A stretch of 64,000 bases of DNA from Limnephilus marmoratus (taxonomy: Eukaryota > Arthropoda > Insecta > Trichoptera > Limnephilidae), in contig OU862931.1 of NCBI GenBank assembly GCA_917880885.1, forward strand, positions 17,402,736-17,466,735. Direction: 5' to 3'. Positions within the stretch are counted from its first letter, which is position 1. Each line of letters begins with the position of its first letter. The position numbers were made by a program, and so were the translations under genes. The notes beneath the pieces were generated by a model. The model did not search any database. It was not told where the DNA came from and saw only the letters and a list, made by a program, of their open reading frames with translations. This document shows, in pieces, positions 32,161 to 43,290 of this stretch.

Positions 32161-32636
32161 GAGCGAGTTTGAGGTGGTCATTTCGTAATTGGATTGATAT
32201 TAAATTGCACCGAGACAATACTTTATTGTTCATTGCACGGGCTTTATTAATAAACTGATTATTCCATGATTTATTGTTGGAAATGTCACACGTAGGTGTA
32301 CTTGGAGAGCAGAAACTTAGGTCGAGGAATGAAGATGTATACAGCTGCGTCAATGTGATAATTGTCGGTGATAGTTATATGATTTGATGCAGCTGATCCC
32401 CTTTCTACTCTTCCATATTCCGAATGAGAGCGGCATGTATTAATATACCTTACTCTCTTTAGGTCTCTAGTTGACAAGATATTTCGTAATTTTTAAATAA
32501 GTAAATGAGTTTTATTAGTTTTTATGAGGTTCCAATAGTGTGTGGAATTGAAAGAACTGCGAAAGGCATACCGGAAACTGTGCATATGGGGACAAAAAGT
32601 TGGTTTAAATGCCTTTTGTCGTGTTACGTCTTAAGT
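32161..32636. other. No gene recognised
   Basis: No supported feature. Confidence 0.4.
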
Positions 32637-32775
32637 GGCTAGATCGACATGGCAAGGTACGAGTATTTCTCCACCTTCATCTATTTCATCTTCTTCCCCT
32701 TCCCGTCACTTTCAGCCTAACAAAGTACCCCAATTGGGAATTACACTGGTTCCTTGCGGTTGGGAGTAAAAAAAG
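32637..32775 (+). mobile_element. SINE-S, 3' body fragment
   Basis: It retains 'aggtacgagtatttctccac', 'ttcagcctaacaaagtaccc' and 'caattgggaattacactgg', in the order of the family body. The tRNA head and the extreme 3' end are missing. Confidence 0.6.
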
Positions 32776-33943
32776 AATAAAAGATCTAGGAAAGACGAAC
32801 ATTTTTGCTGTTTTTAAAAATAATAGCTGTTGAGTGATTTATTTATTTATTTTATATTACAATACAATACATTACAAAATGATGCTTTGTCTGTCCAACT
32901 GGGAAGGATTCCCGTTTCAGGACAGCCAAATTGCATATTTAGTTCGTAATATTCTTAACAAAGGAATGGTTTCGTTCAAGATATCACAGGAATGAGATTC
33001 TGTCAAGACAACTTTTGAGAACATTAATAATTGCATTCGGAACGAAGGGATGGTTTCTTTATGTCCTTGAAAGAAGTGATGATCCAATGCTTTCACTAAA
33101 TCTGTCTAAGATATTTTTTTATAGGTTGTAAGTTGTTATGCCTTTGTCGTAGGAGCTATTTATTAGAGTTTATACTTTTTTGTATTTTTCTTGCATGCCA
33201 TTATCTTGCAAATATAACATCGTTACTTGTAAACATTCAACACAAACGAACGTCAGAAACTTCCGGTGTTGAAGTTTATCTAATCATCCGCATGTTTTAT
33301 AAATATGTTCCCAGTTTCAATATTTTTATGCTAAATCCTATGAAATACTGGTTTTCTACATGTTTCCTTCAGCTTAAGTTTCCGCAAGTTAGTGTGGTTG
33401 TATTTTTGTAAGCGCCACCTGGTTCAAAGTTGATATTATGGTTATAACCGGACGGGAGTTCGTGCCGGGTGTGATTGTCGAGGAATGGACTCTCAACTCG
33501 GGTGGCCACTGTGGGTAATCTGGTGCACAGTCATTCAACTATAACATGCGAGCTGGACAAATTTTAATCGTTATTTTATACATCAAGGATGAGTTTGTTT
33601 AAAAAAAAATTGAATAATTCATCAAATATATAATCATGACAAATATTATCTAAGATAAATTGTGAATTAACAAAATCATTCTGTGTGTTGCATATTAATT
33701 ATCCAATTTAATAATAAACCATTGAAAAATTATGTTTACGAAAACCACAAAATAAAATGCGTTTCGGTTAAAAATATGGAATAAAAAAATTTTTGCTTCC
33801 CTTACCATTGAATAAAAGTACTTAATTCGGATTTATGGGTTTTAATGTTATTATAGTATGATAACCTTTAATCACAGGTTATCCAAATAGTAATAAGTGA
33901 CAAAACAACACCCTAAAAATAGCAAATTTGGATTAAGTTAGGT
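32776..33943. other. Mostly unassigned; possible inverted LINE tail at 32838
   Basis: A TTTATTTATTTA run at about 32838-32858, followed by 'aatacaatacattac', resembles a LINE 3' end on the minus strand. I cannot identify its coding part. The ORF at 33133-33411 has no known motif. Confidence 0.3.
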
Positions 33944-34107
33944 TAGGGGTCGGCAGTTGGTCAAGTGAGAAGAGCAAAATTGTCATAGAAACAGGACAAC
34001 AAAAGTACCAGAGAGCCGCACATATGTAATTTACACATGTGTAGGATATCGACAACATCTATGCAAAGAGCAGCATGTGGCTCGCGAGTCGCTTATTCCG
34101 ACCCCTG
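33944..34107. mobile_element. hAT-type MITE, 164 bp
   Basis: The ends (T)AGGGGTCGGCAGTTGG and CTTATTCCGACCCCTG are the familiar hAT inverted repeat (CAGGGGTCGGCAA type). The flanks agttaggt / ggttaggt (33936-33943 and 34108-34115) are an 8-bp duplication with one mismatch. The interior includes 'gtggctcgcgagtcgc', also usual for this family. No coding capacity. Confidence 0.85.
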
Positions 34108-34115
34108 GGTTAGGT

Positions 34116-34275
34116 TAATAGGTATTAATAATAATAATCTGTATTTTTATAATAAGTCATAATATAATTTACGTATATTTACATTACAATTCAACATGAA
34201 CATCCTGTTGACAAGCGGTTTAATTGCGGTTTAACGGGATAGTATTTTAAACAATAATAAATAAATAAATAAAGT
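34116..34275 (+). repeat. LINE-like 3' tail with (AATA)n
   Basis: A short AT-rich block ends in 'aataataaataaataaataa' (34250-34270). The parent element is unknown. Confidence 0.35.
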
Positions 34276-34279
34276 AAGA

Positions 34280-34440
34280 AAATATTGAGTTGAAAAGAAA
34301 GAGTTGGGGCCCGGAAAGCCGAAGGTTCTGGTTCCCAGATGTGCCCATATCTTTTTCTGATTTTTCTGTTTCCAGATTTTCGATTGAGTTTCGCTAATAT
34401 GGTCTTTATTTAATTAAATGTTACAATATATTTTACCCGT
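34280..34440 (+). mobile_element. SINE-Z, degraded copy
   Basis: It keeps the head end 'gaaagccgaaggttctggtt', 'cccagatgtgccc' and the body 'cagattttcgattgagtttc', matching the copy split around the LINE at 34798. The A box is lost. Confidence 0.6.
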
Positions 34441-34797
34441 CAAAAATAAAAATAAATATTCCATCATAGAAAAGTCAATGATGTCGCCTATTAAAAATAA
34501 ATGGATAAAAATTTATCCAGACACTATCTAGATAGCATTTAGTTCGGGTTTAAATATTGCAATCATATGGAAATCAATCAAAGAAAACAGCCAACAAAAC
34601 ATGCGTTAAGAAAATGAAGAATTGGTAGTTCTTAGTCGAAGAAAAAAAAAAACTAAAGGAAATTGCTGCAAACCAATCCCAGGATTGAAACCAGAGAGAG
34701 AGAGTCGAAGTATGACACAGTTACATAGCTTGTATTAGCTCAGTTGGTAGAGTTGCGGCCCAAAGAGCCGAAGGTCCTGGATTCGAGTCCCAGATGT

Positions 34798-35558
34798 AAT
34801 CTCGTTGAATTTAATCTTGTCTGATTAGGTCTAAAAGGGATCGAAATGAAAATGTAATATCTTTCAACGGTAACAATCTTCCGAACAGGCCCTCCATTGA
34901 TATGCTTGGTGTAACTCTAAGTGACCAGCTCAGGTATGGGGGCTCCATCGAAGCCAGAGTAAAGTTAGCCTCCCAAAAACTGGGCGTACTGCACAGGGCC
35001 CGCAGATACTTTAATAGTACACAACTGCTAACCCTGTACAAATCACAAGTGCGCCCCACGGTTGAATTTGGCAGCCACCTCTGGTCTGGAGCTCCAAAAT
35101 ATCTGAAAAATACCCTCGACTCTCCAGAAACGGGCGGTCCGCTTAATAGATTCTCCCATCTTAACAGACCGCAATCTTTAGAGCACAGGCGTCGGGTGGG
35201 AAAGCTATCCTTGTTCTACAGGTATTACAATGGAAGATGCTCCGAGGAACTAGCGTCATTGATCCCTTCGGTACCAGTACATAGTCGGGAAACACACCAA
35301 ACGCGTGCCCAACATTTGTACACGGTTGACATTTGTCACAATGAGAACAGGTTCGACTCGTTCTTGTGTTCAACAGCTCGGCTGTGGAATGATTTGCCGA
35401 CCTTTGTTTTCCTCCTTCCTACAACATGCGTCTCTTCAAGATCAATGTTCATTCCTTCCTCTCCTCAAAAAGACCCTCCACACAGAATATCAGATGATAT
35501 AGACCCTGAGGGAAATTATTTTCATCAGGGCCTCCTGTGTGGAGTTAATGTAAAAAAA
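34798..35558 (+). mobile_element. LINE L-A, 5'-truncated insertion with TSD
   Basis: It is inserted in SINE-Z with AGATGT duplicated (34792-34797 and 35559-35564). It covers the reverse-transcriptase C-terminus and a short 3' UTR. The 3' end has a stem-loop made of 'agaccctgaggg' and 'catcagggcctcctgtgtgg' (35500-35540), then 'ttaatgtaaaaaaaa'. It belongs to the jockey/CR1 group and could be Zenon-like, though I cannot verify the clade. Confidence 0.83.
34815..35510 (+). pseudogene. L-A reverse transcriptase C-terminus
   Basis: The open frame gives RNENVISFNGNN, then MLGVTLSDQLRYGGSIEARV, HRARRYFNSTQLLTLYKSQV, RPTVEFGSHLWSGAPKYL, and after a small deletion near 35125, EHRRRVGKLSLFYRYYNG and LWNDLPT. 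These are thumb and connection motifs of non-LTR polymerases. The catalytic FADD part is missing by truncation. Comparison with the copy at 42279-42767 shows the deletion at LDS|PETGG, where the other reads LDSVQKRAVRLIDS. Confidence 0.85.
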
Positions 35559-35640
35559 AGATGTGCCCTATCTTTTTCTGATTATTCTTTTTCCAGATTT
35601 TCGATTGAGTTTCGATATTGTATTCATTTAATTTAATAGT

Positions 35641-36234
35641 TAGGTTAGGCTAGGATTGTAATTGTTATTTTTATAAAATTTTCTTCAGATCTGTTTTGTT
35701 ACGAAATTATTGAAACACGACTCTAATCAATGAAAACAGATCACATGAACAAAATATGGTTTCCTTCATGAATATTGTCCAGCTGAGTTGTTCTGGTTGT
35801 TTCAGCGTGAGATTTTAGTACTCATACGGTCGAGGGTCGCGTGACACGGTCGCAGTAGTTGTTGTTCCTCGGAACCGAAGCAGAGTTTGTTACGGGCGGG
35901 CCGCAAATAGCGCGATACGATCGCCATTTGTCGTGTCCACCTGAAAACTACATGGGTAACTTCCTTTCGCAAAATTACCCGGAAAACTTGGGAAATGTAT
36001 TCAGCTAAATTGAAAAAAATCACCCTAAGGGACAGGTTGTTTAGGTAAGTGCATCGCTGCAGATAACCGCTCGTATAATATGGAAATTGAAATCTACCGT
36101 CTGCAGGTGTTTTTTAATGCGTAAAAAATATACCGCCGGTAGCTCCACTGTAATTTCTCAAGGAGTAGTGAACTGGTTCTTGAAGAGACCCATGTTGTTT
36201 GTTTTTGAATATTTATTTATATGTATGCAAAAAA
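35641..36234. other. No gene recognised
   Basis: No supported feature. Confidence 0.4.
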
Positions 36235-36780
36235 TTTCATACATCTAGTAACTTACAAATAAATTTTAAGAGGAAAAAAAAGATTACTACACAGACACAT
36301 TTTAAGGAAAACAGATAACTATGTGACTAAAATAATATTGGTAAGATTGTTACAAATCAAAAAAACATTCCTTACATATAATGCATATATCCTACGAAAA
36401 GTGCTAAGACTTGAAAGGCTTCCTTTTCGGCATTCGGCAGGCTGTTATAAAGTTTTTGCTCTTTATATAACGCGCTATTTTGTGTGCACGAAAGTTTAGT
36501 TTTGGGAAGCCTAAAGTCTCCGCGTCTTCTCGTAGGATAATTGTGAACATTTTCTTGAAACATAATATTACTCTGCAGATAATTTGGGAGCATATTATTT
36601 TTAAGTTTGTATATCATTGTTAATGTATTATACATTACATGTTGTTTTGTTGTCATCATATTTAAATTTTGTAACTTTGTAAATTTTGTATGTTGAAGGA
36701 GAAAAGGAACTCAAATGTCGGCAAAAATGGCCTGTTTTCTGGCGGATACCATCAATCGTGCATAAAAAAGGCAAATTAAA
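36235..36780 (-). pseudogene. LINE RT C-terminal fragment
   Basis: The minus-strand frame 36659-36372 reads MIYKLKNNMLPNYLQSNIMF, then VHNYPTRRRGDFRLP, SCTQNSALYKEQKLYNSLP: the H/Y-N-x-x-T-R-R and Q-N-S-L-x-Y-K-x-x-x-L-Y-N-S-L-P blocks of CR1/jockey-group C-termini. Upstream (36660-36780) is frame-shifted. The 3' UTR extends toward 36235 without a clear tail. Confidence 0.75.
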
Positions 36781-37312
36781 AAGGTAGTAAGTATTTCGGG
36801 TCTTTTGAGATTGCCACAATAAGTTACAAATTCTTTTAATTTCGTGCTGATCTCATCGAAGGCGAACGCGATTGGTTTGTCTCTCGGCTACATCAACAAC
36901 ACTAGTTCATCGGAGCACCTTCCGTTGAAATGCTGGTAGAAGAAAAACAACATTGCGTCATGACGTCTACTTGTTTAATGGTTATCAATCATCAAACAGT
37001 ATTAATACCCTAGCGACCTGTATGGTTGAAATTTACGAATCCGACTAGGAATACAACCCTGATGCCTTACGCAAAACCGTTATCGTACGTGGAGATTCTA
37101 TACAAATCAACTTTTGGAATATAACCGAATTAAAACAATGCCAAAAGATGGCGACACTTACGTTAACAGCTAGCGTGAGGAGCGTCGTCTGGCAGGCGTA
37201 AGTACCATTAAATTTGTAATTTCGCTAACCTCTCTGGATATGGAGAGATTGATGATAATACGATTATTATTGCAACTGGCAGTTGTGAATAATAATACCA
37301 CGCGTCTACATA
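36781..37312. other. No gene recognised
   Basis: No supported feature. Confidence 0.4.
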
Positions 37313-37412
37313 TTACATATGACCTCAATGCCTGTCATGGTTACTTTGTCCCGGTGACTGTCACTGGATCCCAGCGGATCCAAGGAACCGGCTGTTTATG
37401 GAACCAGTTCCT
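37313..37412 (+). repeat. Repeat Q, copy 1
   Basis: It matches 42940-43043 ('atattacatatgac', 'ggttactttgt', 'ctgtcactggatc' and 'ggatccaaggaaccgg'). Class unknown. Confidence 0.65.
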
Positions 37413-37920
37413 AAAAGAGCATTTTGTTATTATTATGTTGCATTTTATTTTTCCTGTTAAGCACTTCCATACTGCTTACTAACAACGTATGCAAGGACAC
37501 TGGAGGTCTAGATTCGTTCAAAATAAATAAATGTAGCTTCGTTTAACAAAAAAATTAGAATCTGGCGAGAGCCTTGAAGGAGTAACCATCTGTTACTTGA
37601 GATGGATAACCTCCACTGCTAGTGATTCCTTAATACAGTGGTTTACCTACCACTAACAGCAGCATTGCAATTTTTCCTGATACGTATGCATCATTTACGA
37701 GAAGGAAATAATAAAACAATAAAGGTATTGCCTACAATGCATCTATCAGCTATATCCCTTTACACAACAGGTATTTCTACTCTCTACGAGTTTCTTGGCA
37801 CAATTATTTTCAGATAATTTTCCCATACCCATAAATCAGGGTTCGACCCCCCGGTACGCCCTTCGCAAGTCTCGAATTACTCCCCAAGGCCCTCCCGCAG
37901 TAACGAGCGTCTTATACTTT
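37413..37920. other. No gene recognised
   Basis: No supported feature. Confidence 0.4.
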
Positions 37921-38789
37921 AATAGGCCACTTGCATGGACTTCATAACGACTTGGAAAAAATCATGTGGATAGATCTTTTTACTAAGATTAAGAAAATGT
38001 TAGTAAAATTCTATAGAAATGTACAGTTTTTGTTATTTTTAAATAAATAAATCCATTATTTAGGCTTGTGACGTCACTTCATGAAAATGTCCCGTCTCCG
38101 AAAATGTTCCTATTATTTTTTTTAAATTCCACACTGATTTATTTTTTTATATGGCATCACTTTGATTTCAGGCGAATTTTTGAATTCGTTCACTAGATTT
38201 ATTGTTTGTTCTCTGCGAACTTATCATTTGGTTTCACCTTTTGACAGATGCTCTGAAGAGAACCCCGTACTTTTAATGATCTACGGGGTTCTCTTCAGAA
38301 CGTGCAGATGATGTCGGTACGTGTTTTAGAGGTATAATGATTATGGTGCTGATTTTAACAAAATTAAATTTTATAATATTCGTATTATTATTATAATTTA
38401 CAAGTACAAGTATATTACATTGAATTTAGTAATATAGACGCTGTTCATTATAATGATTTATGGTCAATAAGATGGATCAAGGAAAAAAAATATTTATGAG
38501 ATGTAATATTTTTGGTATGCCTCGTTATTCTCCTGTGCCATTCGTGTGGAAAATGTTCTTTTTTTTTTAAATGATTTTCGGCTATGTAATTATCGTTTTT
38601 TCACACCTATAAAATTATGTCCCGTCTTTCCGGTTTATAAAAAATGGTCTGATTTATCGGATTGAAATTTTCAAAAAATCCCCAGGGTTTCAAAAATACG
38701 ATTAAAAAATAAATAAAAATACAGAATGTCTTAGAATATTTGCCTAAACCGGAAAAAAAATTTAAAAAATTTGATGCAAGTGGCCTATT
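37921..38789. mobile_element. Element K, copy 2 (inverted relative to copy 1)
   Basis: The ends AATAGGCCACTTGCAT and ATGCAAGTGGCCTATT are the same as in copy 1. The interior is the reverse complement of 18495-19342 with modest divergence, including the central hairpin (38250-38301). It has an extra 'gtgacgtcacttcatg' patch near 38070 that is missing from copy 1. Confidence 0.83.
38250..38301. other. Hairpin inside element K, copy 2
   Basis: Arms 38250-38269 and 38282-38301 pair with a single mismatch. The stem sequence is the same as at 18976, while the loop has changed. Confidence 0.9.
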
Positions 38790-39151
38790 ACACAACAAGC
38801 CATTCGTTAGGGGTGGTGTGATATGATTATTTATGGATCGAAAACACGGATTCTGCGGCAATGGACGGCTCCGAGATGCTGCGCCGTTATTAGACGTGTG
38901 GGATCGTTACTTGATGGTTGGAAGATAATTGAGATGGAATAATAGAACGGTAGTTTTAGTGAGGATTGGTTTGAATAGGAAAGATTTCACGAAACTAAAA
39001 AATTAAGGACGAACGAGAAATAAGTTTCTAAAATAACTACTAAATTATGATTTTATCAATTGCACAGTTTTCACTCTGATGAGAATCAAATCCAAGACCA
39101 TTAGATTCGTGGTTAATTTTAGATAATTTTGGTTTAATGAAACATATAGAA
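38790..39151. other. No gene recognised
   Basis: No supported feature. Confidence 0.4.
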
Positions 39152-39855
39152 CCTTAAGAGCGTTTAACCAGCCAGCGGCCGAAAATCCACATTTCGTCGA
39201 AAGTTGTTCTTACGATCGTGCAGGGCGGTTACAATGAGAAAGATTCTCCGTACCAGCTTTTTAAAATTATAACTCAATATCGATTTTATTTCATTCCAAA
39301 TTTGCTTTGATTTATACCTACATCCAAAAATGCTGAAAGGCGTGATGATAAAACTATTAAAATAATGTACTTTTTGTAATAATTTTTTGATTATAAGTAT
39401 TTATCATTTTTCAATAATGTCTAAGTTAAATAAGAATGTTAAAAAAATCTGAAATACATCAGTTTGTAAGTGCGCAAATAAATACACAAACGGACCAATT
39501 TTCGTCAAGAAACACATGTACGTATATATTTTTTAATGATATTATTTAAACTAAAATTAAAATTCTAAAACATGCGATACCCAGATAATGTATTGATTTA
39601 TTTTATTGCATGATTATATGATATAAGATGAGTGTGGTATAACACAAAATCTTTTTTGAAAATTTAACAAATCTGTCAACGACCTATGGTGTAACTTTAT
39701 TATACTAAAACTAAACATTTTTTCTCAAAATTTAAAACATGCGAATGCTAGATAAAAGAACAATCTTTCGAAATCCATTTATAATTACTTGTGGAAAAGA
39801 GTCAATACGTCTAAAATCTGATTTAAAAATGACATATTTCTGGTTTTCTCTGGTT
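39152..39855 (+). repeat. Repeat U, copy 2 (empty site for the P-like element)
   Basis: It is colinear with 13557-13639 plus 14963-15573. At 39229-39236 it carries one GGTTACAA, where the other copy has the 1323-bp P-like insertion. No coding content recognised. Confidence 0.83.
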
Positions 39856-40179
39856 TAAGTTTAAAACTGTTTTCCTGAGAGAGATATTTTTTTGCATTGA
39901 GCCTATCGTATTAGACCTTAGATCGCAGATACCTATGCAAAGTTAAAAGTAAGAGTATAGCACATACCATTCCTTTTGGGGTACATCGAGAAGACAAAGG
40001 GAAAATTTGTGGCCTTGTAATTCGATTGTAGGGAAATTGAACCCTTTGTCGAAAGTCACGATAACTTACCTGAAAACAAAGAAACATCGAAATTAGTAAT
40101 TTCATAAATTTATACAACGTAAACATAATATAAAAATAAATCGAAATAGATGGAAAGTAAATAGAATCAGAGGTATTTT
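39856..40179. other. No gene recognised
   Basis: No supported feature. Confidence 0.4.
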
Positions 40180-40612
40180 TTTTACATTATCGGAAAAAAA
40201 TTCCCTCAGGGCCTGTCATCTTTGGGATGCTCTGTCGAGGGGTCTTTTTAGGAATAAGAAGGAGAGGAATTTCTGGAAGGGAAAAAGGTATGGGGAGGTT
40301 GATAGGAATCCGAGGGTCAAATGTGTCCGTATAGGAGTGACGGATGTGTGAATCCGTTCCTCCCAATGCGGTATACGGCGATAACAAGAGAGAGTCCGGC
40401 TGTAGTGGTAAAAAGATCTCCCTCAACCAGTCTCTCCCGATCCGGCCCGCCACGCAGTAGGTGGGCAAAATCATCCGCCGCCAAGACCTAGACAAGCCTC
40501 ACCCCATAAAACCAGGGACCCCTGAGGTGACCTATGGCAGTGGTGTCGGTTATCAAAGAAATGGTTTCCGGGTAGGTGGTACCCATATAACCGCCTTCCA
40601 AATTATGTTAAG
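40180..40612 (-). mobile_element. SINE-Y, uninterrupted copy
   Basis: Minus strand from 'ggaaggcggttatatgggta' to the tail 'gagcatcccaaagatgacag', 'gccctgagggaa' and a T-rich start (40180-40192). It shares the block 'ggatcgggagagactggttg' with 29789-30378. The 3' tail is the one also carried by LINE L-A. Confidence 0.78.
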
Positions 40613-40668
40613 CATACCAAAATAATCAAAGAAAAATAATTAAAACAGTGATAGTTCAGTCGAAATAA

Positions 40669-41118
40669 TCTATATAAATAAAAATGAATCGACGAAATGT
40701 ATGTACGCGCATAACTTCCGAACGACTGCACCAAATTGGATAATTATTTTTTTTTGTTCGTTATTGTCACCACGAGGTTTGTGTCAAACCACAAAGTCAA
40801 ACTACTGGTGAGCTCTGGCATTAAAACATTTGTACACAACAAAATGCAATAGGTGGCACGCGAGCTGTTTGAAAATTGAATGTACCGAGACTGAATGTAT
40901 GGAATGCGAGAGGGGGAGGGGAACCTGGGAGAGAGGAGGTGAACTCGGGAGGGGAGGAGGGGGGGGGGGAGGGTGGAGAGCGAAGGTGGAGGAGGCGAAG
41001 TGGGAAAGTGAGAGGGGAAGGGGACGCGGGAGAGGAACGGGACAAATGGGAAAGGACACGCAGGGGGAAACAATTTCTTTATTAAACGGCGTAGCAACGT
41101 ATGCCGGGAAACAACTAG
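40669..41118 (+). mobile_element. Helitron H1, full-length copy
   Basis: 5' TCTATATAAATAAAAATGAA, conserved head, and a G-rich purine tract (40905-41060) that includes a run of ten G's with one A. The 3' end is 'atgccgggaaacaaCTAG' (CTAG 41115-41118). It lacks a GATA array at its 5' end, unlike the copies at 11454 and 51391. Confidence 0.8.
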
Positions 41119-41159
41119 TTATACTATATTTAGCGTGTTATCAACATACATACATATAA

Positions 41160-41458
41160 TATAAAAAATACTTTATTTTATTTTATTTTAAATCAGATCT
41201 CAAAACTATGGTCACCCTAAAAGTCTACATTAATTTACTACCTAGCGCCATCAATTTAGTAGGTACCTATAATCTCAATCTGTAAGAAATACAACAATAT
41301 TGTTCTTTCAAAATCTGTATAATTTTGTGTTATTTTGTTAACTTGTATAATTATTGTTAACCTCAACACAGGCTTGTCCTAGTGAGGTAACAGATTGTAT
41401 TGTTAACATTTTTACCTACAGTGTAAAGAAACAATAAATAAATAAATAAATAAATACA
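41160..41458 (+). mobile_element. LINE 3' UTR with (AATA)n tail
   Basis: A non-coding 300-bp block ends in 'aataaataaataaataaata' (41436-41456). It includes 'acaggcttgtcctagtgagg', common in lepidopteran LINE tails as I recall. It has no ORF part. Confidence 0.45.
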
Positions 41459-42085
41459 TATTTTTAATATCACGGATATTTTCAAACAAATCACAATTTT
41501 ATTGAAAAAACCTGGTTAAAAAAAGCTCTAAAATCCAATTGAATGACTGTTACAAAAACAGATAGGGCACGTTAAGGCTGAACAATATGTGAACAAATGC
41601 GAAAAATACCAGTAAAAAACGACTATAAAATACCCAAAATGCGAGAGCACACCCATTTCGTACATACAAGAGAGAGAAAGATTTAAAAATACACTGAATT
41701 TAACGTTCGCGTAATTTAAAGTATTATCCTCATGAATTGTGCTTATAAATCTGTGTTGAATTTTTACATAGCTCCGTAATACTGGCATTGTCATTTCTAT
41801 TTAAGCTCTTGTAAAATATCGTCGCTGTAAAACCATCGTAACACTTCGGCTTAGTAGGCCGTAAGCCTCCGCTCAAATGGAATCCGCTATGTCAATGAAA
41901 TGGAGATAAAGATATCAATATCAGAAATGCGACGGAATGTTTATAAGATTGTAATAAACTTCTCCATTGACATTTTTTTTCTTCTTGGAAATGACGATAA
42001 GATAGAAAATTGAAGTAGGTGAATGCCTATCAGTAGCGTGCAAAACGAGAGGTACAGCGTCCGAGAGATAGGACTTTTTTATTTA
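41459..42085. other. No gene recognised
   Basis: A minus-strand 88-codon ORF (41528-41794) has no motif that I know. Confidence 0.35.
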
Positions 42086-42752
42086 GTTTTTTACATTAAC
42101 TCCACACAGGAGGCCCTGAGGAAAATAATTTCCCTCAGGGCCTATGTCATCTGGGATGCTGCGTAGAGGGTCTTTTTGAGGAGAGGAAGGAATGAACATT
42201 GGTCTTGAAGAGACCCATTTTGTAGGAAGGAGGAAACACAGAGGCCGGCAAATCATTCCACAGCCGAGCTGTTGAACACTAGAACGAGTCGAAGAAAGGA
42301 CCCGTTCTCATGTGACAAATGTCAACCGTGTACAAATGTTGGGCACGCGTTTGGCGTGTTTCCCGACTGTGCACCGGTGCCGAAGGGATCAATGATGCTA
42401 GTTCCTCGGAACATCTTCCATTATAATACCGGTAGAACAAGGATAGCATTCCCACCCGACGCCTGTGCTCTAAAGATTGCAATCCGTCTGTTAAGGTGGG
42501 AGAATCTATCAAACGGACCGCCCGTTTCTGCACAGAGTCGAGGGTATTTTTCAGGTATTTTGGAGCTCCAGACCAGAGATGGCTGCCAAATTCAACCGTG
42601 GGGCGTACTTGTGATTTGTACAAGGTTAGCAGTTGTGTACTATTAAAGTATCTGCAGGCCCTGTACAGTACGCCCAGTTTTTGGGAGGCTAACTTTACTC
42701 TGGCTTCGATGGAGCCCCCATACCTGAGCTGGTCACTTAAAGGGTTACACCA
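42086..42752 (-). mobile_element. LINE L-A, 5'-truncated copy
   Basis: The minus-strand frame covers DQLRYGGSIEARVKLASQKL, the SHLWSGAPKYLKNTLDSVQK region and EHRRRVGMLSLFYRYYNGRC. It is essentially open from 42752 to about 42285, then frame-shifted at the 'gtgcaccggtgccga' to 'cccgttctcatgtg' end. The 3' UTR (42086-42200) carries the stem-loop GGCCCTGAGG...CCTCAGGGCC (42112-42144) and the T-rich poly-A side. Confidence 0.85.
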
Positions 42753-43290
42753 CAGGACTGTGAACACTGTGGAAAATGACAGGATAAAAGGAGAACAATC
42801 TCTGTTGCTGTTTTAATACTGTTTTAGTGTCAAAACATCCAAGAAAAAAAAAATCAGAGTGTGCAATTCACACGCGGTAAAAGTAGAGTTGACAAGAGGC
42901 TAAAAAAACACCGCACAAAGAGGAGACCGATTATTATATAATATTACATATGACGTCATTGCCTATCGAGGTTACTTTGTACCGGTGATCAGCTGTCACT
43001 GGATCACAGTGGATCCGAGGAACCGGATATTTTTGGAATCAGTTTTAATCAGATTTATAAAATGGTCACCAACACTCAAAGCGGGCGAAGTCGAACCAAA
43101 AGCCGCCCGCAGGGCCTAGCAGCAAAAACCTGCGGAGCGGGTTTATAACTGCTAGTTTTGAATTATTATAATGTTGGCTTGCGATATACCATTTTTTACA
43201 ATTCTTCAAATGCAAATTATCTGACAATTTTGACAATATTTACTAAGTTTATGAAAAATACGTTGTACTGAATAAATGAAAAATGATCAC
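42753..43290. other. Unassigned, includes repeat Q copy 2
   Basis: Positions 42940-43043 match repeat Q at 37313. The rest has no supported feature. Confidence 0.4.
42940..43043 (+). repeat. Repeat Q, copy 2
   Basis: See copy 1. It differs by 'gacgtcattgcctatcgag' and an extra 'tcagct'. Confidence 0.65.

Larger units (their letters stand above)
34728..35640 (+). mobile_element. SINE-Z, split by LINE L-A
   Basis: The tRNA-like head at 34728-34797 has a perfect A box TAGCTCAGTTG (34736-34746) and a B box GGATTCGAGTCC (34779-34790). The body resumes at 35559 after the LINE with 'gatgtgccctatctttttct' and 'cagattttcgattgagtttc'. The cloverleaf is imperfect: the acceptor stem does not pair and the anticodon loop would read AAA, so this is a SINE promoter rather than a working tRNA. 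Confidence 0.72.

Noticed and set aside
34728..34800. tRNA gene candidate
   Set aside because: A and B boxes are good, but acceptor and anticodon stems do not pair properly and the SINE-Z body follows.
42272..42816. Plus-strand ORFs opposite the L-A reverse transcriptase
   Set aside because: Antisense shadows of the LINE frame on the minus strand.
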